Positions 11,601 to 22,153 of a stretch of DNA of 64,000 bases are shown piece after piece. Position 1 is the stretch's first letter. The number at the start of each line of letters is the position of its first letter. Where the stretch lies: assembly GCA_022419385.1 (NCBI GenBank), contig JAJUBI010000002.1, positions 3,162,001 through 3,226,000 on the forward strand, written 5' to 3'. This DNA comes from Paraconiothyrium sp. Pb-2020. Taxonomy: Eukaryota; Ascomycota; Dothideomycetes; Pleosporales; Didymosphaeriaceae. Under the pieces are notes generated by a model, which was not told the DNA's origin, made no database searches, and saw nothing but the letters and a program-made list of their open reading frames with translations. Position numbers and translations under genes: made by a program.

Positions 11601-14600
11601 CTGCGCATGAGATTTCATCTGTATTCTTTCCTACAATCATTCAGATAATAGGTGGGGATTTGCGCATCCTTACGGACCGCAAGAGGTACTATTCCGCCAG
11701 TACCTTTGTATCCTGTTTGAGTACCTCTGAGCGAATGGGAAGTCCTATGTTCAGGATTCAGTACTCGCGCATGTGATGGGAGGGTCAACAACTCATGCCT
11801 GCGCATTCATTCGTTTCACAAACATAATGAGCCTTGCATGTGCATACACTAGGTGTTTCGGGCCTATCGACTGCTCACACGATAACGAATACAACAATTC
11901 CCGTGCAAAGGGCGAAGTCAGTCGGATTGTTCGCCTTGCAGAAGTGTTGCTTGATTGATCTTGATACGTCCGGTTGCTTAGTCGTCATGCCCACTTGGAC
12001 GCAGTATCGATCCCACTCATAAACACAGTACAAGCACTTGGAGATTTGATGGCGAGATCCTGGGACAAGTGTGGTTCGCTTGATCGGTCAAAGCCGAACA
12101 GTGTCTGTTGAACAGTAATATAAAATATGTACTTTACTACGCCGCACAGTAGACTCAAGCAAGTTACCACATGTAACTACACGACTGGTCTCGGATAGCC
12201 AAGTAGCAGGGTGTCAGCAAGCACCTCAAACAAGAACGACGATCTGTGCATGCATGATCTCCCCACAAGCCATATATCGCACAGCACGCACTCCTTTTAG
12301 CCTCAGTAGAGCTAAAGGCCATGTACCTCAATTACACATGCGTCAACAGCGACACAGAGGCCACGTTGGATAGATTGAGTGCGCGACGCATGTAAGACGC
12401 ACCGTTGCAGCCTGCATCGGGGTTCGTCCCTGGATACTTTCTGTTGAGAAGATCATGCGAGGGAAATTGTCCGTGGCGTCACCGCTACGTATCATTCGCA
12501 GAGAGAGGTACCTGCTACTGTACCTGGTCGCTTTCACATGCTTCCTAATTCTTCCGCCGTGAGCAATACTGAACTTATCTCACGATAGCAGGTACGTATT
12601 CTATAGTTTAGTCTGTGGCGTTTATCAAAATCTCTCCACATGTGCAAATTACAACCCCGAACGCGTAGTTGTTGCGCGTATCGATAGCCTCATGCCTGCC
12701 CATTGTCCAGGAACGGCATCCCTCCCTGGTCGCGATCCGTTCGTATCGAGCAGACCCGTGCGCGCTGCGAACGTTCTAGAGCTTCGGTGCAGCGCATACC
12801 GACGGACTAGGTACCCTCACGGTGAAATTCTGCGGTGGAGTACTTCCGCCGAGGTACCTACCCCGGCCAGCCGCCCTTCAGGCGGTTCGGACGTTCCGAC
12901 ACCCCAGGACCGAAGGATTTCGCCGTTCGGCGCGATGGGTGCGAGGTGTGGAGATGGAGCGGCGATCAGGGTCGGAATGTGGAGTAATTGATACCGGTAC
13001 GAGGCCAGGGTACGTCTTCGTTCTGCGTTGCTGTGTCAAAGGTGCCAGGCCTTTCCCCATGATGGAAACCGCAGTTGGATTTTTCACGCACATCCCCCTT
13101 CCCAATGCCTGCTCACTTCACACTGGCCTTTCCAGCTTGTCCATGTCTGCAGTGAAGTCACTATACACAGGCATACACACCCCCCGGCCCGAACACTCGC
13201 ATCTCAACCCTACACCTTACACCCCTCACCGTTCGCATGCCCTTCCCGTCTTCCCGCTTGCAGGGCACTTTACAAACCTTCTTCATCCCTTCCTCCATGT
13301 ATCCAGGCTCGAACGCCTCGCTTCTACCCGCACCGATATACTACTTATTCCTCCGCATCTGCATCCCCGTTTTCGAGCTTGTCTACAAGCACGACGAATA
13401 GCGCGTAGCAGCAGTACACCTCTATGCTCGCATCCACTGTTTAGCGCATCCCTGAGTTCGGAAGAGCGCGCAGAGCGAGCATCTCCTGATTGTCTTAATC
13501 TACGTCTTATACATTCACGCGATTGTGAGGAGGGGTTTTCCGTGTTGTGCATAAGAGGATTGATAGAAACGTTCTTGGATGCATTCACACGAGACAGATG
13601 AGGAAGCGTGCTTCATGTCAACAAAAGTGATCTTGCTGACGTGCTCGATGGTTCGGTCTGTTAACATCGGTAAGCGCCTTAGCAGAGGCACCATACTTTG
13701 TCTCCAACAGCTACGAAACGTGCGCCTGGGTACGAAACGCCTCCGCATAGCATCACGTCCAAAAACAATGGACGCATGGGACATGTCCCCCACGACGCAG
13801 CCGCCGGTCAAGGGGAAGCGATAATACAACAATAATGAGGCAAGTAGGTAGGCCCATGTTCGCCTTGTCTGGCCTCGACAACGCAATTACATCTTGTGAC
13901 ATCCGCAGCTCCATCCAAGACGTTTGTCGCACGGTTACCGTGTACGCAAATATCGACTTCAAATTCCCTCTTACAGTCGGGACATGGCATCGCGATGGAA
14001 CTTCAGCTCGACTGTCTTTATGCAGTCACTTTCTTCCTCCATCTCGATCCGCTCTGAGGCTGTTGATTACTTTTACGCATCTCTTTCCGTCCCCTGGACA
14101 ATTCACGTTGCCCCGTGTCCCGGCGAGCACGTCTTGCAATTCCTTCGCCGTCCCCCACAAATAGACTCCTTGTTGACATGACGTCATAGCCTAACATAGC
14201 GCGCGCATACAATAGTGCTAGGCAACGCTATGTCTTCTCGCCCAGACCTTGACGACTGCCCATTGTGATATCGCACTATGCACCCTTGGCGAGCCCCCTC
14301 AGCTTTCAACAGTCACCCACGCTGAATTCACATTCTCGTCGCAGCCAGGTAAGAAGCAGACATCTTTGCGCAAGCGAGGGTGATCTAGGCAAGCGGACCA
14401 CGAGGCTACACTACCGCGACTGCCGGGAGAAGAGGGTCGGTCACCTGCCCGCTGTATTCACCCTATCTCTACCAAGACCGGGGTACAAGCCTCGTGAAGC
14501 GGATAGGGCAGAAGTAGCCAGCTGAAGGCTTGGTGGAAGTGCCGACAGCTGCGTTGCGTGGCCTCAGCTTCGTATGCGGACATCGTGAGCATAATCCGTG

Positions 14601-15939
14601 GGGTATTGGCTTCTCCGCGATACATAAGATGTCTTCAAGCCGCAACTCGCGTAGTCTTAGTTGCAGTACTGATACACTACGGTGAAGGAGCGCGGTGAAG
14701 AAACAAATTCTCTCCTTTTCGTATATGCCGCTGCATGCGGTGAGAAACTCCACTCTGTTCCCTGTTCGCTTCGTCTGTCGCTTAGCGGCGGGTTAGAGAT
14801 AGCCGCTCTCTTCAACATCACAGTGCCAATTTCCGCCAGTGGTGTTGCATCAAACATCATGTCGGCCCGAGAAAGCCTGTCGGTCGGACCCGATTTCCAT
14901 TTCACACTGTGCTCCAACTCAGTGACTAGGTGTTCGGACCATGCGTTCAATTATTCTGCTTAGAGTCTATTGTTTCTGTACACGGAGGATCGCCGCACAA
15001 ATATTTTTCCATCCAATGGCGTGAGCAAGTGAGACTTCCTTCGTTTCTGCCAGACCGCCCCTGAAGCACATAGTGGCTTTGGGCCAACCCCCACGCGATC
15101 TGGGATCCCAACTCCGCCCCCGGACTACCTCAGCCACATGCGCGGGGCACTCCAAGAAAGGACTCATTCAGCCGGTGAGAATCCGTATCCCGGCAGGCTG
15201 GGTCCCGGTGTCTCCCCGAACCATGCGACAGCTGCCTGTGCTTACGATGCCTGCAGACGTGGGTTGAAATGTCGGGATCAGGATCCATCTTCGGACGGCC
15301 CCCAGGTTTTTCGCTCCGTACCGCAGGCGCCGCGTGCTTCTAGAATCGTGGAGATGCTGGGCGTAGGATCTTCGTGTTGTGCCCTGAAGCACTGCTCTTG
15401 CATTCGCCACCGGAAGAATCCCAATGTTGACATCTTGCTCAGTACTGAAACCTCGCTTCCCACGCGAGGGAATTGGCAGGACGAGTTGAGCTGGTGATTA
15501 AGGATCTTAGGTCTAGGCATGGTACATTGTGACCATTGGGAATGTGTATGGATAAGGAAATCGCATGTGCCGTGCTGCTGAGGTGAGAATGAACTGGCTC
15601 AACGTGGTTGCGGTGCTGGGATGCGAGGTCTCCGCAGTTGGTGGCTGTCAACCCCACACGGCAGAATTGATGTTACCTGCTAGACGGGTCTCTGGGTGGT
15701 CCGCCCTGATACAACCCTCAGGGGTCACATATTCCCATGCTCTTGGTCAGACGAGATAACACTCTGGGGGGTGTGAGAGCCGGTGAGCTCGTAAATCTAT
15801 TTTTGAGGTGCCGATAAGCACCGTTGCGGCGTAGGTGGTCAATTGCAAAGACGGTGACGCGGAAATTGGGCTAATCAATATCTGGCATGCGGCAGTGCGC
15901 ATTCGGAGGCCGTTTGAAGCCCTCGGTACCTAAAGTCGG
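8689..15939. other. 7-kb gene-poor stretch, no gene recognised
   Basis: Follows the creA stop codon. I read the longer open frames on both strands (for example 12822-13601 plus and 9542-10003 minus); none shows a recognisable domain, normal composition or a supporting splice pattern. The segment 13080-13400 is pyrimidine-rich on the plus strand and looks like a fungal 5' leader, ending in a 34-codon frame at 13297-13401, but I cannot connect it to a gene. No tRNA, rRNA or transposon signature was seen. Confidence 0.5.
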
Positions 15940-17518
15940 TCAAGGTGTCGGCGGTCGTGTCACCCTGTTGTGTTCCTCTGCAAGACTTGCAGTTGTAGGT
16001 CCTGCATTATCCACAGATGCTGCAAGAGCAGTTGCACCAGATATTGCAGGGTCGTCATCCGCCCTAGTTGGTGTTTCACCTATCAACAATCCTTCGGCGG
16101 CGACCTCGTCGTCGTCCATCCAGTCGTATAGTTCATCCGAGTCCGGTTCTTCCCCGCTTTCGTCTATCTCCGCAAACTGTCGCTTGGGTGGTCTCGCTTC
16201 AGAAGACAGCTCGGATGCAGCAATATCGACCGCAGCTAGGTCTATGTCCCGAAGGCCTGTCTGTAACAGGTCAACGGGTGATCGCCACACGAGTAAAGGA
16301 TACGCGTTGCTGATACTGTAGGCTCTGCGGGTACTAGATTAACTCACCTCCTCAATGGCAAACGGAACCACACTGCCGACACCACCATCGTCGGCCAGAA
16401 CTACACCGTTGGCTTTCAGTACGCCTGCAAACCGGGTTTTCTGCATTCTCGTGGCATGTGCCTTGCTCCACTTCCCTTGCCCCGGCACCCAATCCCTGAA
16501 CAAGACCAGTCGAGTGGATATGCCGCTCTCCCATTGTGCACCTGATATCGCAGGAACCAAAAGAGCCCTCGAACCGGTGCGGATGCGGGTGATGGTCTGA
16601 GACGTGATGAGCAGTGCGATGTCGTGCAAAGCAGCCAATTTAGTGAGTGTCGAAATAAGCTCGTTCATTACTGCGAATTTACGACCCGCAGCCCAACGTG
16701 CCTGGTCACTCCGGTTCTGGGCCGCGCGGTCGTCAGCATTGCGGGGATAGGCGTTATCAAATAGGGTTGAGATTGAGTCGATAACGATGAGCCTTGTGTT
16801 TGGTGGTGGAAATGAAGAAGGCGGATGCATGAATAGAGCCAGCAAATGCGTGAGCGTTTGGACTGCGTAGTGATGAAAGTGGCTTCGCATCTCATCTGGA
16901 GGGGTTCTAGGCGTACCAGGTACCTTCGGCGGTGCTGAAGACGCCTGCAGTATCGGGTCGTTGTCCGCAAGAAGGACATGGTTGAAGCGCTGAGGGACCA
17001 AAGGTGCACAAGCAGCATCTGCATGCAATTAGCCTCCGTCACTTCGCGCAGGTAGCAGCGTGCAGCTCCGTCTCCGAGTACTGACCAAGCCAGACCACCT
17101 TCTGTCCTTCACGCAATGCGCTCACCGCTGCCTGAATGCTTCTCTCCATCAGCATCTGCAACCCCATATAGGCAAAGAAACTAGGTTTGCATTTACCCAA
17201 AAGCCGTCTTGCCTACTCCAGGTGGGCCGAAAATCTCGGTAACCTTTCCACGCATGTAGCCGCCAGCGACGGCTCGGCCTGGCAATCCATGGGGAGCGAG
17301 GTGCTTGTCAAGCTGCGAAAGGCCGGTACAAACGGTGCGGGAGCCTCGGGCGTGTAGCAGTTCGAGAGTCTGGGAAGCTGAGACTGTAGGCAGTCGATCT
17401 GTAGCAGCTTTAATGAAACGATACATCGAGCAATACCCTGAATCCACGTACGAGACGACGGTGGCGCCGAGGACGATAGCAAGTCTGCATTGTTGCTGGC
17501 CACGGTGGGGGCTGGCAT
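15940..17518 (-). CDS. Rad51-paralog RecA-family ATPase, DNA repair
   Basis: Predicted RecA/Rad51-fold ATPase of the Rad51-paralog group (Rad55/Rad57/RAD51C-like), which helps load or stabilise Rad51 filaments in homologous recombination. Five exons: 17518-17452, 17398-17197, 17138-17086, 17018-16348, 16260-15940. All introns are GT..AG and phases agree. Walker A is 'GPPGVGKTAFG', followed after splicing by 'IQAAVSALREGQKVVWLD'; Walker B is 'TRLIVIDSIS'. The core ends near 'GSVVPFAIEE', and the last exon adds an acidic tail with 'KRQFAEIDESGEE', also seen in fungal relatives. The start at 17518 was chosen because its frame joins through a GTACGT donor to the conserved core; an ATG at 17597 in another frame runs on without that intron and looks less natural. 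Which paralog it is cannot be settled by eye. It is divergent from the MOSC gene at 18063. Confidence 0.85.
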
Positions 17519-18062
17519 TCTGAGAGCGGGAGAAAGTGGAGGTATTAGGCAGATCCCGTGAGCGCGATACGTCGCGCGACGCGTGCTGCACGCTCATTGC
17601 AACTCAACGGTGCGGTTGATCGTGAAGTTGCTCCCGCACGCGCTCGTTTGGAGCCATGACGCTGCCCGGTACCACCGCGGCAAGCGCATGACTCGCCGCA
17701 CCAGAAGTCCTCCAAGAATAAGGCACGCTGGTAAAGCCACCTGCCCTGCTTCCTCTTAGGCTTCGACTATTATAGGATCGCCCTTGCACTCTCGAGACAC
17801 AGGAACACGTCGTGTCCTTAGAGCAACATTTTTTATCAATCCTCAGTCACGGGTATCGTGTATGCTTAGATCAACTCCGCTTCCGCTCGAAGACCGTGAG
17901 TCACCGAGTGACCATCGACCGCCGCAGGATTCTCGTTCGATAATAGCGCTCACGACCTACAGGATAGCCTCATCACCGGGCTTCCGAGGTATTCTGCACA
18001 ATTGATCGTTGCCGCAGAATCGGGCATCACATACCGCCAACGCTGCATATAAGATATATCGA
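17519..18062. promoter_or_regulatory. divergent upstream region, Rad51 paralog / MOSC gene
   Basis: A 544-bp interval between two divergent start codons. It must hold both promoters; I see no clear TATA box or known binding site. Confidence 0.5.
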
Positions 18063-19555
18063 ATGGCGAGAACTAACGCCCTCGATGACCTCCTGAACTC
18101 AATACAGAAGACATGGCATGATGTATGCTTCCGCACCACGCCACCCGCCCTTTTGATCACCACGCTCGCTCTTCTCCTTCCTTTCCTGTCTCTTTACTTC
18201 CTCGCTCTTTCCCAGCGCGAACAACCCCTCGCGCCGCCTGCCGGATGCCGCAAACTCAACAAAGGAAACCCTTCCAACCTGTCCGATCAGTTCTCCAAGA
18301 AGTACGACAAAGGCGCCGCATCGTCCGCATCCAATCCCTGGAAAGTCCAAGCATTGATGGTGTACCCGCTTAAGAGCTGCGCAGGCGTGGAGCTCGATAC
18401 AGCTGAAGTCGGGCACAGTGGCTTGAAGTACGATCGCCAATTCACCTTCGCGCAGCAAGTGACAGGCTTACCCTCCTTGGAAGGCAAAGTCAAAAGCCAA
18501 TGGACGTTCATCACGCTTAGGCAATTCCCGCGCCTCGCAAGAGTAGAGGTCGAGTTGTGGGTGCCAGACCCGAAAGCGCCTGGATATGATGAGGATGGCG
18601 AATGGGTGAAGAGTGATGGTTGTATTGTAGCTCGTTTTCCATTCAGTCCTGATACGGAGCTCAGCGTCGCCGGTATCAGAAATTACGGCAGCATTCTGGC
18701 TGCGAAGTGGAGAGGTAACCCGGAGCCCATGGTCGAGTTTCGGATACCGTTTGATCCAAAGAAAGACAGGATCACGAACAACGGGTACCGGAAAGAGCCG
18801 GTGAAGATCTTCGATGATGTACCTGTAGCGTTAAACATGGGCTGCGAGATTAATGAAGAGACAATGTCGAAACTGAAGTATACCCTCGGCGTATCAAATC
18901 CGTTGACCCTATTCCGAATCGATCCAGGCGCTCCCAGATCGGTCTTACATAATGTACCGAAGAAGGAGGATGTGGGTTTCCAAACATCGATTGGGATGCA
19001 GGATGCTGTATGTACTTTCTTTCCAACCTCGCTACAGCACGTTATGCGTGTTCAACACAAGATTCGTCTAAGATCTATGACAGCACCCAGTGCAGATTCA
19101 AAACCTTGCGTCAATCCACGACGTCTCTTCCAGAGTCCCCCCACGCTTCCGACCCCTTAACATCCTCCGCTACCGCCCTAATATCATCTTCATTGGCCCA
19201 CCCGCCTTTGACGAAGACAACTGGAAGAAAGTAGGATATCCCACACGGCAGCCTTTCGGATTTGATTACATGGATCTCTATACATGCTGACTCTTCCGTC
19301 CAGGCACGCTTCGGTTCGCTCACATTAGACATCTCATGCCGCACCACCCGTTGCAAGCTCCCTAACGTCGATCCTCTCACTGGAATAGCAGATCGAAATG
19401 AGCCGGGTACCACGATGCGTAAGTATAGGGTAATTGACAAGGGGAGCAAGTCTGCTTGCTTGGGCATGCAGGTCACTCCGCTGGAAGAAGGTTTTATGAG
19501 CGTGGGTGACAAGGTGGAGGTGCTGGCGAGGGGAGAGCACCACTTTATCGAATAG
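18063..19555 (+). CDS. MOSC-domain membrane protein, mARC-like molybdenum enzyme
   Basis: Predicted molybdenum-cofactor sulfurase C-terminal (MOSC) domain protein like the mitochondrial amidoxime-reducing component, which reduces N-hydroxylated substrates. Exons 18063-19007, 19084-19230 and 19304-19555 give 447 residues. An N-terminal hydrophobic segment ('ALLITTLALLLPFLSLYFLAL', about residues 29-49) anchors it in a membrane. The MOSC N-terminal barrel starts near 'VQALMVYPLKSCAGVEL'; the MOSC core has 'QIQNLASIHDVS', 'FRPNIIF'-like 'YRPNIIFIGPPAFDEDNWKK' and 'SCRTTRCKLPNVDP', whose cysteines include the Mo-ligand position of mARC. The ATG at 18063 is the first in frame; the frame upstream of it has no ATG. 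Introns have donors GTATGT and GTAGGA and end in ACAG and CCAG. The substrate is unknown. Confidence 0.85.
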
Positions 19556-20187
19556 CGTGTAGAGCACCTCGACGGAAATGCACGCACGGCATCACTTGTT
19601 TCGCCTTGGTAGCTGGTACGCGTTTAGTTTACTGGGATTGATTTTACAAGTATCGGAATAAAGAACAGGTATGTAAATTAGCAAATCTTGTTTCACTGCT
19701 TCAAGATCAAGCAATTCTGCAATGTAGGGCTATGAAAGTGAAGGCAGAGTAAACAGCAACCTCATCCACATTTAACCATCGCCCGCATTAGTAAAAGTGT
19801 TCATGGTACACTATTGAAGGGGTGGCACGCAGTCGACGGCGCTTTGTCTGTTTCGTCTTCCGCCGTGGCTTTGATCATCCGTGCGAAGTCAAGCCATCTC
19901 TTTAGTACCAATTACTATTCTTTGATTGGATACACGCGAGGGTACAGAAGACATCTAATCAAGGGCGATGGATTGCGCCACAGCCACAGCAATCGATCAC
20001 CGCTAGAGGAAATAATTTCGAGAGTTCGGCTACTTCGCTCTTCGCCACCAAGCAGACTATCAGATGTTTCAGGTACAAGGAAGATTGCTCTTTCGCTCTT
20101 TGTCGTATTCTACCATATGCTTCGAGGCAATCTGTCAATCTGGGCTCCACTGATCGACCGCTACTACACATCTACTGGACCACAGCA
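19556..20187. other. intergenic, nothing recognised
   Basis: About 630 bp between the MOSC gene and the cupredoxin-like locus on the same strand. It holds the 3' end of one and the promoter of the other. No further feature could be supported. Confidence 0.5.
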
Positions 20188-21814
20188 ATGGCACCATGGC
20201 ACGGTGACTACAGACTCTCTTTGCGACGCGTAGTCTACCTCCTCAATACGCTCTGTACCATCGCGTCGGCCACGGGTACTACCGCGTACAGTTCGAACAA
20301 GTTCACCTTTACGCGTCCAACTACCATGGCAGCATCTACAATAGTGACCTCCTTCTCTTCACTCTTGACACCTTCGCTAGAGTCTTCATTCACAGTTCCT
20401 CTCTCCCTACCATCTAATACTTCAGTCATAACAAGCTCAAAACCTGCGCATACCTACACCGTCCATGTGGGAAACGGCGATCACAAGTTCACACCTGATG
20501 TCATACAAGCTGCCGTTGGTGACGTAGGTTGCAATCCATAAGGGCAAATCTACCTTGCTGCTGATTTACTGAGAGACAAGGGGAGAGAATCACGCTGACG
20601 AAGTGATAGATCGTCGAGTTCAACTTCTATCCGGTGAATCACAGTGTTATTAGAGCGGAGTACCAACACTCCTGCATCCCCTACGAAATGATCGGCAGAA
20701 ACAAAATAGGCTTCTGGTCCGGCTTCTTCGCCGTAGATGCTGTTTTGGACGACGTAATTTCCTTCCTTCTGTCTTCAAACAGACTGCCCGACTGACATCC
20801 CCAAACAGCCTCCGAAGTACAATATTCGAGTCAATGACGCCAATCCAGTCTTCTACTACTGCTCCGCCCCGGACTCTTGTACGAAACAAGGCATGGTCGG
20901 CGTCAGTAATCCAAATGCTAGCACATCATTGCAGACCCAGCGAAGGCTCGCTCTCCAAGCATCCTACCAGCTCTCGCCGGGTGAACCGTTTCCGTCAGAA
21001 GCGGAGACGCCCTCGTCGTCTACGCTGCCCGATGGCACGCCACCACAACAAACAACATCATCCAGTCACGGAGGAGGGTAACTCGGCGCCGGCGCGATAG
21101 CGGGAATTGCCATTGCTTGTGTTAGTATTGTTCTTCTCGGCGCTTTGCTAGCATTCTTCTGGGGCCACCTCAAAGGGCTGAAAGATGAGGTGAGGAAGCA
21201 CAGTACGGTTGTGCGGTCTACTGAGCCAAGGAATACGTGGTTCCTCACTCACTCACCTTCACTACGAGCATGGCCAGGCCCACAAACACAGCCTTCGCCC
21301 CCATACACGGAGAATAACAGTCCAATGACTATACATGCTGTGCCTCCTGCATATTACGAGTCGGAGTATGTCAGCTCATCTGCATCGCCGCAAAGTGTTG
21401 GCTTGGGGCTTAATGTCCATAGGATTGCGCGCGTCTCGCGTGCCGCCAGCAACCGTAGTATGGGCGGGACGTTCGAATTCTCTCCAATGACGGGGAACTA
21501 TACGCGGACCCACGATTCCCCAAGCTCAAACTCTGACCTCTCCAAGTACAGCCTCCCGACGCGCACGAGCGATATGACGAGTCCTGTGGACCCGGACCTG
21601 ATCTAATTTAGTGAGCTGCAGAGGGTTGTGAGGTGAGTGAATTTGCTCTTTGACATTCATGTCTTGACGGCCGGGTCGCTGACCTGCAAATAGAACACCG
21701 GAACTTAGGGAGGGGTATATTGACGAGAAAGGAAAGTTGGTCGGGCGACATGTGAACAGGGAGGATCCTGCTGAGATGCCAGACACGAGTGTACAGGGTG
21801 GGAGGCTTTTCTAG
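20188..21814 (+). pseudogene. cupredoxin-like serine-rich membrane protein, two in-frame TAA codons
   Basis: Extracellular cupredoxin-like protein with a single membrane span, a family common in filamentous ascomycetes. Exons: 20188-20523, 20610-20753, 20809-21632, 21694-21814. The N-terminus is hydrophobic with a plausible signal peptide, then a Ser/Thr-rich stretch, then the cupredoxin fold: 'TYTVHVGNGDHKFTPDVIQAA', 'VEFNFYPVNHSVIRAEY', 'SCIPY', and 'VFYYCSAPDSCTKQGMVGV' with the His, Cys and Met positions of a blue-copper site. A Ser/Pro linker leads to 'GAGAIAGIAIACVSIVLLG', a classic fungal membrane span, and a cytoplasmic tail ending 'SVQGGRLF'. A TAA at 21079-21081 sits just before the span and another at 21604-21606 lies in the tail; reading frame and family-like sequence continue after both. 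An intron of 48 nt (21078-21125, ends GT..AG) could remove the first stop but would also remove half the span. A shortened secreted form would still be possible. Confidence 0.75.
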
Positions 21815-22153
21815 ATGGAGCGTGTTCGTTGCTGCATCTCGAACAGTGTGTACTTCGATCAGATACTGCCATGTGACAAAAAGATCAGCTACCGCGCTGT
21901 ATTTACAATCTCATAGGTGTGTCGTTGATCGCCAAAGTGAGGGATACTGATCACGTCAGATAGCACGGCTGGAGGAAAAGTAATATCCATGATTACATAG
22001 CTACAATACATGTCAATTTCCATCGTCACCTGTTAAGAAGCACACAAACCCTCGCACTTCGTCTCGGCTAAGAACAAGAGCAACTCCGAGGAACGCCAGC
22101 ACGCACTACCGCTTACCAGTTTTCGAGGCGTAAAAGTGGAAGGAGGGCATCGA
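21815..22153. other. convergent 3' intergenic region
   Basis: About 340 bp between the 3' ends of the cupredoxin-like locus (plus) and the acyl-CoA synthetase (minus). It should hold both polyadenylation sites; no specific signal is assigned. Confidence 0.5.

Noticed and set aside
12822..13601. 259-codon open frame in the gene-poor stretch
   Set aside because: It does not begin with ATG, has low-complexity His/Pro/Ser translation and no recognisable domain or splice support.
13808..13990. minus-strand frame starting with a CPDCKREF (CxxC) motif
   Set aside because: A single CxxC with no second pair and no wider similarity; too short to call a zinc-binding protein.
17519..17597. earlier ATG at 17597 for the Rad51 paralog
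   Set aside because: Using it requires reading through a clear GTACGT..TACAG intron and gives an N-terminus unlike the family; the ATG at 17518 splices cleanly into the core.
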